Of a stretch of DNA of 64,000 nucleotides, positions 8,198-16,317 are shown piece after piece. The stretch comes from Microlunatus endophyticus (GTDB lineage: Bacteria > Actinomycetota > Actinomycetes > Propionibacteriales > Propionibacteriaceae): the NCBI RefSeq assembly GCF_014646195.1, contig NZ_BMMZ01000002.1, forward strand, positions 248,001-312,000, given 5' to 3'. The notes under the pieces were generated by a model. That model was not told the origin of the DNA. It did no database searches and saw only the letters and a list, made by a program, of their open reading frames with translations. A program made the translations under genes and the position numbers. Position 1 is the stretch's first letter. Each line of letters starts with the position of its first letter.

Positions 8198-8806
8198 TCA
8201 CCTTTCCGGTGCCCTGGAGGCGGAATGGCCCGGAAGTACCTTGACACGATTTCGATGGTGCGCCGCGCCCGGTGCCGGCTTGGTGCTCGCCAGATGGAGC
8301 TTGTGCGCGCTGACAAGGGTCTGAATGAGGGCGGGGTCGATCTCGTTCCGGGCGTCCGCGAGCCACTCGCGGACGGTGTCGAGGTCATCCGTCCTACACA
8401 GATTGATCCCTTCGGGTGCCCCGGTGTTGTCCAGGACGTAGGTGTGTCGGTCCGACTCGCCGCCGGGCACCACCACGATCCAGGCCCGGACATCGACGTC
8501 GGGTCCCAGCTGCGCGCGGCACAGGCTGGCTGCCGTGGAGAGCTCGACGCTGCCGCCTCGGAACCGCTCACCGTAATAGAGCACGGCCAACGGGCCGTCC
8601 CAGGAGTAGATGCCCGGCTGCCAGAGCTTGACCTCGATCAACGCGACTCTGCTGCCGAGGAACCAGCCGGCGAATCCGTCGCCGATACGCCCGAGGTAGC
8701 GCAGACCCCACCAGGCGACGGCAGCAACCATGCCGAATCCGGCACCAGTGGCACTGCCTGCGACGGCCGACAGGAGCCCGAACCACACCAGCTCTGCGAC
8801 CAGCAC
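8198..8806 (-). CDS. membrane protein with a NERD-like C-terminal domain (tentative)
   Basis: 202 residues from GTG 8806. Two adjoining hydrophobic segments (about residues 1-38) precede a soluble domain RVALIEVKLWQPGIYSWDG, AVLYYGERFRGGSVELSTAA, DVRAWIVVVPGGESD, GINLCRTDDLDTVREWL. The E-V-K followed by a Trp/Gly-rich strand and a late hydrophobic IVVVP strand resemble nuclease-related (NERD) domains, but I see no complete catalytic set, so this is tentative. The frame continues upstream through a single TAG (8852-8854) into a small open frame, so the true protein may be longer or interrupted. Confidence 0.5.
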   Translation of the reverse strand: MLVAELVWFGLLSAVAGSATGAGFGMVAAVAWWGLRYLGRIGDGFAGWFLGSRVALIEVKLWQPGIYSWDGPLAVLYYGERFRGGSVELSTAASLCRAQLGPDVDVRAWIVVVPGGESDRHTYVLDNTGAPEGINLCRTDDLDTVREWLADARNEIDPALIQTLVSAHKLHLASTKPAPGAAHHRNRVKVLPGHSASRAPER

Positions 8807-8851
8807 GTAACCCAGGACGATCAGCGTCTGGTCGGTCTGGCCTGTCCTCGG

Positions 8852-8971
8852 CTACCAGGCCACCGCCCGGTCAAGATGCTGGGCCGTCTGCCACCAGTTC
8901 GCCGTCAGAGCTGCCGACCACGCTACGAACACCACTGCGACCAGCACTCTGAGTAACCGTCGCGTGGCCAC
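8852..8971 (-). CDS. 39-residue single-pass membrane ORF, possibly the severed N-terminus of the next gene
   Basis: GTG 8971 to TAG 8852 encodes MATRRLLRVLVAVVFVAWSA and a short amphipathic tail ending HLDRAVAW. It has a basic N-terminus and one membrane helix (about residues 6-23). It is in exactly the same frame as the NERD-like gene downstream, and after the TAG the frame continues PRTGQTDQTLIVLGYVLVAE without further stops. The combined product would have two membrane hairpins and then the soluble domain, which looks like one ancestral gene with a nonsense codon. Alternatively the two are separate. Confidence 0.4.
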   Translation of the reverse strand: MATRRLLRVLVAVVFVAWSAALTANWWQTAQHLDRAVAW

Positions 8972-9111
8972 ACAAGAAGACTAGGTCGGCCGGGGCCCGA
9001 GAGCGATTTTGTTGACCCAGTCGTTACGTTCACTTCGTCCGCGCCATCTGCAACCGCCGAGGTTTGCAGCGCGGCACGAACGATCGCAGCGGCAACACCT
9101 GGTGATGATCA

Positions 9112-9897
9112 TCAGCAGTATTCGGGTGGAATGACTCCGGTCAACCAGCCGAGCTCGTTCTGCTCAACGAAGGTGGACAGTGTCCTTTCCTGCTTCAACG
9201 GCCACGGGTGGTACGCCTCCAGCAGTTCGCAGTAGGCGGCGCCGGCCGCCGCGCTGGGATGATCGAGCACAGCCGTGGCGTGATCTTGGTACCCATCCGG
9301 GATCCGGGGAAGTGATGCCAAGGTCTGCTCGAGATACTTCTGTCCCTGATACAGGGTTTGATTCAGCGCCAGCAGGGCCCGACCGCCGGCGCCGATCAGA
9401 TGAACCGCGGCATGGTGCAGCAGGAAGGTGTTGTCCAGCTGGTCCGCCTGTTTGAGGAAATAGCCGCCCTGCAGTCGAACCTGAGCGATGAACGAGGCCA
9501 TCCGGCGGTCCCACTCAGCCGGCGAGAGCTTCGGTATCGCCGCCACCAGCTCTTCAAGATCATCAGCACGCGACCAGGCCACCCTGGCGTTCAGGAACGA
9601 GGCGCGGGTCGGATCGTCGCCATGGTCCGCCGCGGCGCGGAGGTACTCCGTGTTGATCACCTTGATGTCGTAGTAGCCGCCCTCGTAGCTGATTCCCTCG
9701 CGGTCGACGTAGCTGAGCCGTCCCTGGCGCACGTGATCGTCAAAAGCCTCGTCGGTCAGCAACAGGAACAGATCGACATCGGAGTCCGGACGTTCGTTGC
9801 GGTTGGTGACCGAGCCATGCACGATGACCCCGCGGACGCCGTCGATCTCGCGGATCCGGCGGACGTACCTGGCGATGCTGTCCTCATGGTGCTGCAC
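9112..9897 (-). CDS. nucleotidyltransferase-domain protein
   Basis: 261 residues from GTG 9897, chosen because AGGAG lies 6 nt upstream; longer frames have no RBS. The pol-beta-type nucleotidyltransferase motif is GVIVHGSVTNRNERPDSDVDLFLLL (G-S followed by D-x-D, about residues 22-46), and the remainder is helical (LKQADQLDNTFLLHHAAVHLIGAG). The architecture is like ANT/KNTase-type or other DUF4037-like nucleotidyltransferases that adenylylate small molecules. Substrate unknown. It is divergent from a GNAT gene 96 bp away, and together with the APH genes makes this a region rich in group-transfer enzymes. Confidence 0.75.
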   Translation of the reverse strand: MQHHEDSIARYVRRIREIDGVRGVIVHGSVTNRNERPDSDVDLFLLLTDEAFDDHVRQGRLSYVDREGISYEGGYYDIKVINTEYLRAAADHGDDPTRASFLNARVAWSRADDLEELVAAIPKLSPAEWDRRMASFIAQVRLQGGYFLKQADQLDNTFLLHHAAVHLIGAGGRALLALNQTLYQGQKYLEQTLASLPRIPDGYQDHATAVLDHPSAAAGAAYCELLEAYHPWPLKQERTLSTFVEQNELGWLTGVIPPEYC

Positions 9898-9993
9898 ATC
9901 GGGCTCCTGCGGTTCGGATGGTGCCGCACAGCATAGGGTTGCGGGCTCCGACCGCAACCCGACCTGACCGATCCGTGGATGCGATCATGACCT

Positions 9994-10836
9994 GTGCAGT
10001 TTCGTGAGCTCCGCCAAGAGGACCTGTCGACCAGCGAGTGGATGAGGCAGGTCGAGTTGCGGCCGGACCGGTGGCGGGATGATCACACCCGGTCGGCAGT
10101 AGCCGTCGAAGGCCTGGAAGTGGTCGCGGCGGGGATGATCTGGACCTCGCGGGTGCACGGGGATCGCTACTGGATCGACCTCGTCGTCGATCCCTCAAGG
10201 CGCCGCGAGGGGATCGGCACTGCACTCTTCGCTCACCTGTCAGGACTGCGCAAGGATGATCTTGCCTTCATGACCCGCGGCTACGTCGACGAGGAGCGGT
10301 TGGCGTTCGCCGACGCGCTGGGTGCGACGACGGTCCAGGTCGTACCGCCGGCGCTGATCGACGTCGTGGGACGCTTCGCGTTGCGGCCGTACGATGCCGT
10401 CGTTCCGGGCCGCGAGGTGCCGTGGTCGCGCCTACTGGAAGCCAATGCCGCGACGTACGAATGGATCCACGCGTCGTGGAGTCCGGTCGCGGAGGGCTTT
10501 GCCGAGGCACTCAACGAAGGCCTGGAAGATGATCTTGACCTGGATGCCACCTCGGTCGCCGTCGACGCCTCGGGGCGGATCAGGGCGGTCGCGATGGCGT
10601 ACAACGACGTCGAGCCGCCGGTGATCACTGCCGAAACCGTTGTCCGCGACGAGCCGGAGGGGGAGAGGCTGGTCGAGGCATGTGTCCGGCGGGCCCTCGA
10701 TGTGTTCGCCGGTCGGGGCGTCGCCGAGGTCGAATTCGACGGCCACGTCAGCGATCCGCATTTCCTGCCGGTCTGGGCCCGGCTCAATCCCCGCGGCCGC
10801 TGGTTCCGGCTCGTCGAGATACCTCCGCACCAGTAG
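9994..10836 (+). CDS. GNAT acetyltransferase, two tandem domains
   Basis: 280 residues from GTG 9994. The first GNAT domain carries the acetyl-CoA loop VVDPSRRREGIGTALFAHL (R-R-x-x-G-I-G, about residues 69-87). The second half (about 150-275) follows GNAT topology, with VAVDASGRIRAVAMAYNDVEPP and a degenerate CoA region (VVRDEPEGERLVEACVRRAL), so it is probably a structural or substrate-binding domain. Function is N- or O-acetylation of an unidentified acceptor. A decayed APH-type gene follows directly. Confidence 0.75.
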   Translation: MQFRELRQEDLSTSEWMRQVELRPDRWRDDHTRSAVAVEGLEVVAAGMIWTSRVHGDRYWIDLVVDPSRRREGIGTALFAHLSGLRKDDLAFMTRGYVDEERLAFADALGATTVQVVPPALIDVVGRFALRPYDAVVPGREVPWSRLLEANAATYEWIHASWSPVAEGFAEALNEGLEDDLDLDATSVAVDASGRIRAVAMAYNDVEPPVITAETVVRDEPEGERLVEACVRRALDVFAGRGVAEVEFDGHVSDPHFLPVWARLNPRGRWFRLVEIPPHQ

Positions 10837-10871
10837 TCGCACCGGTGCATCCCGGCCAGAATGACGATCGT

Positions 10872-11200
10872 GGACGAGATCGAGGTGATGGCATTGGCTC
10901 CGGTGCCTATGCCTTCCACGGAGGGTCCGTCGGCGATCCGTCGGTTGATCAGGTCACCAGCATCCTCGACTGGTCCGAGGCCGGGTCCGGTGATCCGATG
11001 TACGACCTGGCGATCCTCACCCTCGCCACGAGGAATGCCTGGGTGATCTGCTCGCCGGCTATGGCGATGACGTTGATCTTGACGTGATCCGCTCCTGGTG
11101 GTCGGTGCGCAGCCTGAGTGTGGCCCGCTGGTTGATCGAGCACGGTTTCGATCCGGGCTCGCCGGGCGCCGGGTTCGCCGTCCTGCGGTCCCATGGCTGA
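10872..11200 (+). pseudogene. decayed APH-family phosphotransferase
   Basis: One frame reads SILDWSEAGSGDPMYDLAIL followed by TLAT, the Mg-binding segment and following helix of APH-type kinases. From about 11030 the homology continues in another frame as HEECLGDLLAGYGDDVDLDV, then IRSWWSVRSLSVARWLIEHG, the usual C-terminus, ending with TGA at 11198-11200. The N-terminal lobe and the HGD loop are gone. The frame change and missing two thirds show a dead gene. It would be the third APH-type locus in the first 11 kb. Confidence 0.65.
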
Positions 11201-11225
11201 CCCGTACGCCGACCGCGGAAGTCGA

Positions 11226-11299
11226 GTTGTCGCGAGTTCAATGGTCCGATAGGCGGTTCCGGGTCGGGTAACTCGTGTTGTCGCGAGTTCGGTGGTCCG
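11226..11299 (+). repeat. two direct copies of a 23-bp repeat, 51 bp apart
   Basis: GTTGTCGCGAGTTCAATGGTCCG (11226-11248) recurs at 11277-11299 with two changes (copy 2 has GG for AA). The 28-bp spacer is not conserved between this and other sites. The pair sits between the APH fossil and the iron-uptake promoter. A different repeat with almost the same period occurs upstream of dnaE2 (34950-35067). Confidence 0.7.
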
Positions 11300-11347
11300 C
11301 TCGGCAGCGTACGGTCGGGGCGGCTTTCGCAGATCGGGCAATTGCCG

Positions 11348-11366
11348 TTAGGCTGACCTAAGTAAG
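11348..11366 (+). promoter_or_regulatory. DtxR/IdeR-type iron box
   Basis: TTAGGCTGACCTAAGTAA (11348-11365) closely matches the palindromic actinobacterial iron-regulator consensus TTAGGTTAGSCTAACCTAA, and a second TTACCTAAC half-site lies at 11369-11377. It is about 30 bp upstream of the siderophore-binding protein start, where an Fe-loaded DtxR/IdeR/DmdR repressor would block transcription. The box is seen; repression is inferred from the family and from the genes it precedes. Confidence 0.75.
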
Positions 11367-11394
11367 TGTTACCTAACCCGCAAAGGCTGCCGCT

Positions 11395-12441
11395 GTGATC
11401 CGTCGTTCCGCCCTCGTCCTGGTCGCCGCCGTGCTGGCGCTGGCCGGCATCGTCTCCGGATGCACCACCGGACCCGCAGGAGGCAGCCAGTCCGGCTCGT
11501 CGGCCCATCCGTCGCAGGGCGCGAGCGCCGACCCGGCGGCGTTCCCGGTCACGATCAAGCACCACTTCGGCTCGACCACGATCGACAAGCAGCCCACGAG
11601 GATCGTTGCGATCGGCGTCAACGACCCGGACAACCTGCTCGCCCTCGGCGTGATCCCGGTCGGCATCGGCAAGGTCACCTGGGGCGGCAACGCCCACGGC
11701 ACCACGCCGTGGTTCGACACCAAGCTCTCCCAACTCGGCGCCCAGCAGCCGGCGCAGGTCGATCAGACCGATTCGATCCCCGTCGACGAGATCGCCAAGC
11801 TGACCCCGGACCTGATCCTGGCGACGAACTCCGGTATCACCAAGCAGCAGTACGACAAGCTGTCCAAGATCGCCCCGGTTGTCGCCTTCCCGGGCGATCC
11901 GTGGACCACGACTTGGCAGCAGTCCCTGGAGATGGACGCCAAGGCAGTAGGCAAGGTCGCCGAGGGCAAGCGCATCGAAGAGCAGACCGAGGCGACCCTC
12001 ACGGCCGCCAAGCAGCGATTCCCGCAGATCCAGGGCAAGACCTTCATCTTCGCGGCGCTGGCGACGACCGACATGTCCTCGATCTCGTACTACACACCGA
12101 TCGACGCCCGGCCCATGTTCCTGACCTCGATCGGGATGAAGAACGCGCCGATCATCACCAAGATCGCACCCAAGCGGACGTTCTACGGTCAGATCTCGGC
12201 CGAACGGGCGGCGGAGCTGAAGTCCGACGTCCTGATCACGTACGCCGTCAAGGCCTCGGATGCCAAGACCTTCACCGACGACAAGCTGATCGGCCAGATC
12301 CCGGCGATCAAGTCCGGCCACATGTTCGCCTCGACCGACAACATCCCCGCTGAGGCGGCGAGCGTCCCGACCCCGCTGGCGATCCCGTACGCGCTGGACC
12401 ACTTCGTGCCCAAGATCGCGCAGGCGGTCGAGGGCGAGTGA
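11395..12441 (+). CDS. iron-siderophore ABC transporter substrate-binding lipoprotein (FecB/FepB-like)
   Basis: 348 residues from GTG 11395. A signal peptide ends in the lipobox IVSGC (Cys about residue 22), followed by a Ser/Gly/Ala linker. The mature protein has the class III binding-protein fold: TIKHHFGSTTIDKQPTRIVAIG, LLALGVIPVGIGKVTWG, DEIAKLTPDLILATNSGIT, and a C-terminal DHFVPKIAQAV helix. It captures ferric siderophore outside the membrane and delivers it to the permeases encoded next. It is the first gene of an operon behind an iron box and overlaps the next gene by 4 bp (GTGA). Confidence 0.9.
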   Translation: MIRRSALVLVAAVLALAGIVSGCTTGPAGGSQSGSSAHPSQGASADPAAFPVTIKHHFGSTTIDKQPTRIVAIGVNDPDNLLALGVIPVGIGKVTWGGNAHGTTPWFDTKLSQLGAQQPAQVDQTDSIPVDEIAKLTPDLILATNSGITKQQYDKLSKIAPVVAFPGDPWTTTWQQSLEMDAKAVGKVAEGKRIEEQTEATLTAAKQRFPQIQGKTFIFAALATTDMSSISYYTPIDARPMFLTSIGMKNAPIITKIAPKRTFYGQISAERAAELKSDVLITYAVKASDAKTFTDDKLIGQIPAIKSGHMFASTDNIPAEAASVPTPLAIPYALDHFVPKIAQAVEGE

Positions 12442-13424
12442 GGATCGCACTGCCGCAGGCGCGCCGGTTGGTCCCGATCCTGCTGCTGGTCGTCGTCCTG
12501 GCGGTGGCGGCGTCGGTCCTGGTCGGGTCGCAGCTCGTCTCGCCGACCGCCTTCTTCGCCCACGGCAGCGACAACCAGGCGATCCTGCAGGCCCGGCTGC
12601 CGCGTACGGTGCTGGGCCTGATGGTCGGCGCGGCACTTGGCCTCGCCGGCGCCTGCATGCAGGGGCTGACCCGTAACCCGCTGGCCGATCCCGGCCTGCT
12701 GGGGGTCAGCGCCGGCGCTTCGCTGGCGATGGTCTTCGCCGTCGCGGTGCTCGGCATCGGGTCATTGATCGGCTATGTCTGGTTCGCGTTCGCCGGTGCT
12801 GCGGTCGCCGGGATCGTCGTGTACGCGGTCGCCTCGCTCGGCCGCGACGGCGCGACGCCGATGAAGCTGGTACTGGCCGGCGCGGCGGTCTCGGCCGGGG
12901 TGACCAGCTGGACCAGTGGCGTGCTGCTGGGGGACAAGCAGACCTTCGACGTCTTCCGGTCCTGGCAGGTGGGCACGATCGGCGGCCGGTCCTGGCAGGT
13001 GGTGCTGATCGGGTTGCCGTTCCTCGCGATCGGCGCGGTCCTGGCCCTCGCTGGTGCCAAGACCCTTGACTCGCTGGCTCTCGGTGACGACCTGGCGACC
13101 GCGCTCGGTCGCCGGCTGATCCGGGACCGCATCCTGATCGGACTCGCGGTGGTGTTGCTCGCCGGAGGGGCGACCGCGCTCGCGGGTCCGATCGCCTTCG
13201 TCGGATTGGTCGTCCCGCACGCCGCCCGCGCGGTGACCGGTAGCGCCCACCGTCGGGTGCTACCGCTCTCCGCCGGTTTCGGCGCCGTGCTGATCCTGGT
13301 CGCCGACGTCGTGGGCCGGGTGGTGCTGCCGCCGACCGAGGTCCAGGTCGGGATCATGACCGCTGTGGTCGGCGTGCCGGTGTTCGCCTGGTTCCTGCGC
13401 CGCGGTCGGCTGGCCGGCCTGTGA
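12438..13424 (+). CDS. iron-siderophore ABC transporter permease (FecCD family, first)
   Basis: 328 residues, with about nine to ten membrane helices. Family motifs include RLPRTVLGLMVGAALGLAGACMQGLTRNPLADPGLLGVSAGAS (outline only; about residues 53-96) and GPIAFVGLVVPHAARAVTG (about 253-271), the coupling region that contacts the ATPase. It pairs with the next gene product to form the membrane channel. The GTG start overlaps the stop of the binding-protein gene and its own stop overlaps the next start, so translation is coupled. Confidence 0.92.
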   Translation: MRIALPQARRLVPILLLVVVLAVAASVLVGSQLVSPTAFFAHGSDNQAILQARLPRTVLGLMVGAALGLAGACMQGLTRNPLADPGLLGVSAGASLAMVFAVAVLGIGSLIGYVWFAFAGAAVAGIVVYAVASLGRDGATPMKLVLAGAAVSAGVTSWTSGVLLGDKQTFDVFRSWQVGTIGGRSWQVVLIGLPFLAIGAVLALAGAKTLDSLALGDDLATALGRRLIRDRILIGLAVVLLAGGATALAGPIAFVGLVVPHAARAVTGSAHRRVLPLSAGFGAVLILVADVVGRVVLPPTEVQVGIMTAVVGVPVFAWFLRRGRLAGL

Positions 13425-14494
13425 ACGTGGTGACCGAGGAGATGACCGGACGCTCCGAGCGGCAGCTCGGTGCCGAGGCTGCAGTCCTGACTGTCCGGGC
13501 AGCGCGCACCCGGCAGCGACGACGGCTGCTGCTCGTCCTGGTCCCGTTGGCACTCGCGCTCGTCGTCGCGTTCGGCCTGCGCGTGCTCGGCGGCGACTAT
13601 CTGATCAGCCTGCCCGACTTCTTCCGGATCCTGGGCGGCCGGCAGATCCCCGGCGCGAGCTTCATCCTGATGGAGAGCAAGCTGCCCCGGGCTGTCCTCG
13701 GTCTGCTGGTCGGCGTGGCGTTCGGGACCTCCGGCGCGATCTTCCAGAGCACGCTGCGCAACCCGCTCGCCAGCCCCGACCTGCTCGGCGTCAGCACCGG
13801 GGCGAGCACTGCCGCCGTCTTCGGCATCGTCGTGCTGGGCATCTCGGGGCCGGCACTCTCGCTCGCCGGGATCATCGGCGCACTGGCGACGGCGCTCGCG
13901 ATCCGATTCATAGCGGGCAGCACCTCGGGCTACCGGCTGGTCCTGGTGGGTGTCACCGCCGATGCCGCGCTGCTTGCGGTGATCCAATATCTCTTCACCC
14001 GGGCCGACGAGTACGACGCCCAACTCGCCCTGCACTGGATGATCGGCAGCCTCGAGGCGGCCGACTGGCAGACCATCGCGGTTCTCGTCGCCTGCCTGGC
14101 CGTGCTGCTGCCGCTGGTCGCCGGCACGCTGCGGGCCCGGCGCGCCCTCGAACTCGGGCCTGATCTGGCCACCGCGCTCGGGGCCGGGCGCTGGTCGTCG
14201 GAATTCCTGCTGTTGCTGGCCGTCCTGCTGATCGCCTTCGGCGTCGCAGCAGCCGGCCCGGTCGCGTTCGTCGCCTTTGCCGCCGGACCGATCGCCCGCG
14301 CCCTGAATGCCGGCCGTACGACGCTGGTCGGCTCCGCACTGGTGGGCGCGGTCGCGATGGTCGCCAGCGACTACCTGGGAGCGTACGCGATCGCCGACGT
14401 CAACCTGCCGGTCGGCGTTGTCACCGGGGCGTTCGGCGCTCCGTTCTTGTTGTGGATGCTCGCTGCGGGCCGCACCGGAAGGAGAGTTTCGTGA
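13421..14494 (+). CDS. iron-siderophore ABC transporter permease (FecCD family, second)
   Basis: 357 residues. A soluble N-terminal extension of about 35 residues (TGRSERQLGAEAAVLTVRAARTRQRRR) precedes the FecCD core: KLPRAVLGLLVGVAFGTSG, TLRNPLASPDLLGVSTGAST, and GPVAFVAFAAGPIARAL in the coupling region. It is the heterodimer partner of the previous permease. GTGA overlaps join it to both neighbours. Confidence 0.92.
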   Translation: MNVVTEEMTGRSERQLGAEAAVLTVRAARTRQRRRLLLVLVPLALALVVAFGLRVLGGDYLISLPDFFRILGGRQIPGASFILMESKLPRAVLGLLVGVAFGTSGAIFQSTLRNPLASPDLLGVSTGASTAAVFGIVVLGISGPALSLAGIIGALATALAIRFIAGSTSGYRLVLVGVTADAALLAVIQYLFTRADEYDAQLALHWMIGSLEAADWQTIAVLVACLAVLLPLVAGTLRARRALELGPDLATALGAGRWSSEFLLLLAVLLIAFGVAAAGPVAFVAFAAGPIARALNAGRTTLVGSALVGAVAMVASDYLGAYAIADVNLPVGVVTGAFGAPFLLWMLAAGRTGRRVS

Positions 14495-15288
14495 GACTGA
14501 TGGCAGAGTCGGTCACGCTCGGCTACGGCGGCCGGCCGGTGGTCGACCAGGTGACGACCGGCATCCCGGACCACGCCGTCACCGTGATCGTCGGACCGAA
14601 CGGCTGTGGGAAGTCGACGCTGTTGCGCGGCATGGCCCGACTGCTCCGGCCGACCTCGGGCCAGGTCGTGCTGGACGGCAAGGCGGTCCATCTGATGCAC
14701 ACCGTCCAGGTGGCCAGGACATTGGGACTGATGCCGCAGTCACCGGTCGCCCCCGAGGGAATCACGGTGGCGGATCTGGTCGGTCGCGGCCGGCAGCCGC
14801 ACCGTGGCGTGCTGAGCCGCTGGAGCCGTACCGACGACGAGGCGGTCGCCCGGGCCCTGGAGCTGACCGGGACCGTTGACCTCACCGATCGGGTGGTCGA
14901 CGAATTGTCGGGCGGTCAGCGGCAGCGGGTCTGGGTGGCGATGACGCTGGCCCAGCAGACCGACCTGTTGCTGTTGGACGAGCCGACCACCTTCCTCGAT
15001 GTGGCCCACCAGATCGAGTTGTTGGACCTGCTCGCTGACCTGCGCGCCGGGCGCACGATCCTGATGGTCCTGCACGACCTGAATCTGGCCGCCCGTTATG
15101 CGGATCATCTGATCGCCATGCGGGACGGTGTCGTGGTCGCCGAGGGAGCGCCCGACGAGATCGTCACCGAGGACCTGGTCCGCAGTGTCTTCGGCCTGGA
15201 CTGCCGGGTCGTACCCGACCCGGTCTCGAACACTCCGCTGGTGGTGCCGATCGGCCGCCATCGCGGCAGAAATCCGAAAGAGAGCTGA
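14491..15288 (+). CDS. iron-siderophore ABC transporter ATPase (FecE-like)
   Basis: 265 residues from GTG 14491, which overlaps the stop of the second permease; GGAGAG lies 5-10 nt upstream. Walker A GPNGCGKST (about residues 34-42), signature LSGGQRQRVWVAMTLAQQ (about 136-153), Walker B LLLLDEPTTFLD (about 156-167) and the switch His in MVLHDLN are all intact. It powers import of ferric siderophore. It is followed 3 bp later by the siderophore-interacting protein gene. Confidence 0.94.
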   Translation: MRLMAESVTLGYGGRPVVDQVTTGIPDHAVTVIVGPNGCGKSTLLRGMARLLRPTSGQVVLDGKAVHLMHTVQVARTLGLMPQSPVAPEGITVADLVGRGRQPHRGVLSRWSRTDDEAVARALELTGTVDLTDRVVDELSGGQRQRVWVAMTLAQQTDLLLLDEPTTFLDVAHQIELLDLLADLRAGRTILMVLHDLNLAARYADHLIAMRDGVVVAEGAPDEIVTEDLVRSVFGLDCRVVPDPVSNTPLVVPIGRHRGRNPKES

Positions 15289-15290
15289 CC

Positions 15291-16259
15291 ATGTTTCTGA
15301 TCGCACGGGTCGCCGTCCGTTCGGTGCGACGGCTGTCGTCGTCGTTCGCACGGGTCGAGCTGGCCGGCAGCGAACTGTCCGAGTTCGGGGTCGACGGGCC
15401 GACGTACGACCAACGGATCAAGATCATCTTCCCCGGTCCGTCCGGCCGGCTGCCCGAGCTGCGTCCTGACGCCTGGTGGCAGGATTTCCAGGCCCTGGAT
15501 GACGACCAGCGCTGCTCGATGCGGACCTACACCATCCGCAGTGTCGCTGATGCGGCTCCGGGAGCCGAGCCGGGCTTCGTGGTCGACTTCGTGGTGCACC
15601 CCGGTGCGCACGGCCCCGGATCGGACTGGGCCTGCGAGGCGGGGCCGGGCGACGAGGTGCTGGTCGTCGTCCCACGCAAGGGGGAGTCCGGCGGTGGGAT
15701 CGAGTGGGCTCCGCCCGCCGATGCCGACCGGTTGCTGTTGGTCGGCGACGAGACCGCGGTCCCGGCCGTTGCCTCGATCCTGGAGTCGCTTCCGGCGCAC
15801 GCCGTCGGCACCGCTGTGCTGGAGGTGCCGCAGGCCGACGATGTCCAGGAGGTGCGGGCACCAGCCGGCGTGGACGTCCGGTGGTGCGTCCGCGATCAGG
15901 CTCCGATCGGCTCCCGGTCGATCGCCGAGGTGGCCCGGGTGCTCGGCGCTGGTTCGCCGCCAGTGATTCAGGCCGGACCGGATCAGGCCGGACCGGATCA
16001 GGTGGGCCCGGATCAGGTGGGCCCGGATCGTGTCGATCCAGACCTCTGGGAAACCCCGGTGTATTCATCGTCCGGCGAGCAACTCGATGCGTCCTCCGGC
16101 GAGTACCTCGGCCCGACCGGCGGAAGCTACGCCTGGGTTGCCGGCGAATCCGGCATGGTCACCGCCCTGCGGCGCTATCTGGTCAAGGAGCTCGGCATGG
16201 ATCGCCGGCAGGTTGCCTTCATGGGCTACTGGCGTCAAGGCGTCGCTATGCGCGGCTGA
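15291..16259 (+). CDS. siderophore-interacting protein (SIP, flavin-dependent ferric-siderophore reductase)
   Basis: 322 residues. The FAD-binding motif MRTYTIRSV (about residues 78-86) and the following [25 protein letters not shown] are typical of the SIP/ViuB family, as are the NAD-site strand [19 protein letters not shown] (about 144-162) and the C-terminal YWRQG. It would reduce imported ferric siderophore in the cytoplasm and release iron. Oddity: four 15-bp direct repeats (15972-16031) encode [10 protein letters not shown] units in the loop before the C-terminal helix. It is the last gene of the iron operon. Confidence 0.9.
   Translation: MFLIARVAVRSVRRLSSSFARVELAGSELSEFGVDGPTYDQRIKIIFPGPSGRLPELRPDAWWQDFQALDDDQRCSMRTYTIRSVADAAPGAEPGFVVDFVVHPGAHGPGSDWACEAGPGDEVLVVVPRKGESGGGIEWAPPADADRLLLVGDETAVPAVASILESLPAHAVGTAVLEVPQADDVQEVRAPAGVDVRWCVRDQAPIGSRSIAEVARVLGAGSPPVIQAGPDQAGPDQVGPDQVGPDRVDPDLWETPVYSSSGEQLDASSGEYLGPTGGSYAWVAGESGMVTALRRYLVKELGMDRRQVAFMGYWRQGVAMRG
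15972..16031 (+). repeat. four 15-bp tandem repeats inside the SIP gene
   Basis: Units GCCGGACCGGATCAG (twice) and GTGGGCCCGGATCAG / GTGGGCCCGGATCGT run at 15972-15986, 15987-16001, 16002-16016 and 16017-16031. Each keeps the frame and adds five residues (xGPDQ). Repeat number probably varies between strains, in a surface loop that tolerates length change. Confidence 0.85.
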
Positions 16260-16317
16260 CCACGGTCGATGCCGGGCTTGCGGGCGTGTGCGTGCAGCGC
16301 TGTCGGCGGGATCGGCG

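Noticed and set aside
11226..11299. CRISPR-like pattern of short repeats with regular spacing (also 34950-35067)
   Set aside because: Only two and three copies, repeats of 15-23 bp, differing between the two sites, and no cas genes nearby.
11059..12636. Minus-strand 525-residue frame over the siderophore-binding protein gene
   Set aside because: Arg/Gly/Asp-rich antisense shadow; the plus-strand lipoprotein has a lipobox, family motifs and operon overlaps.
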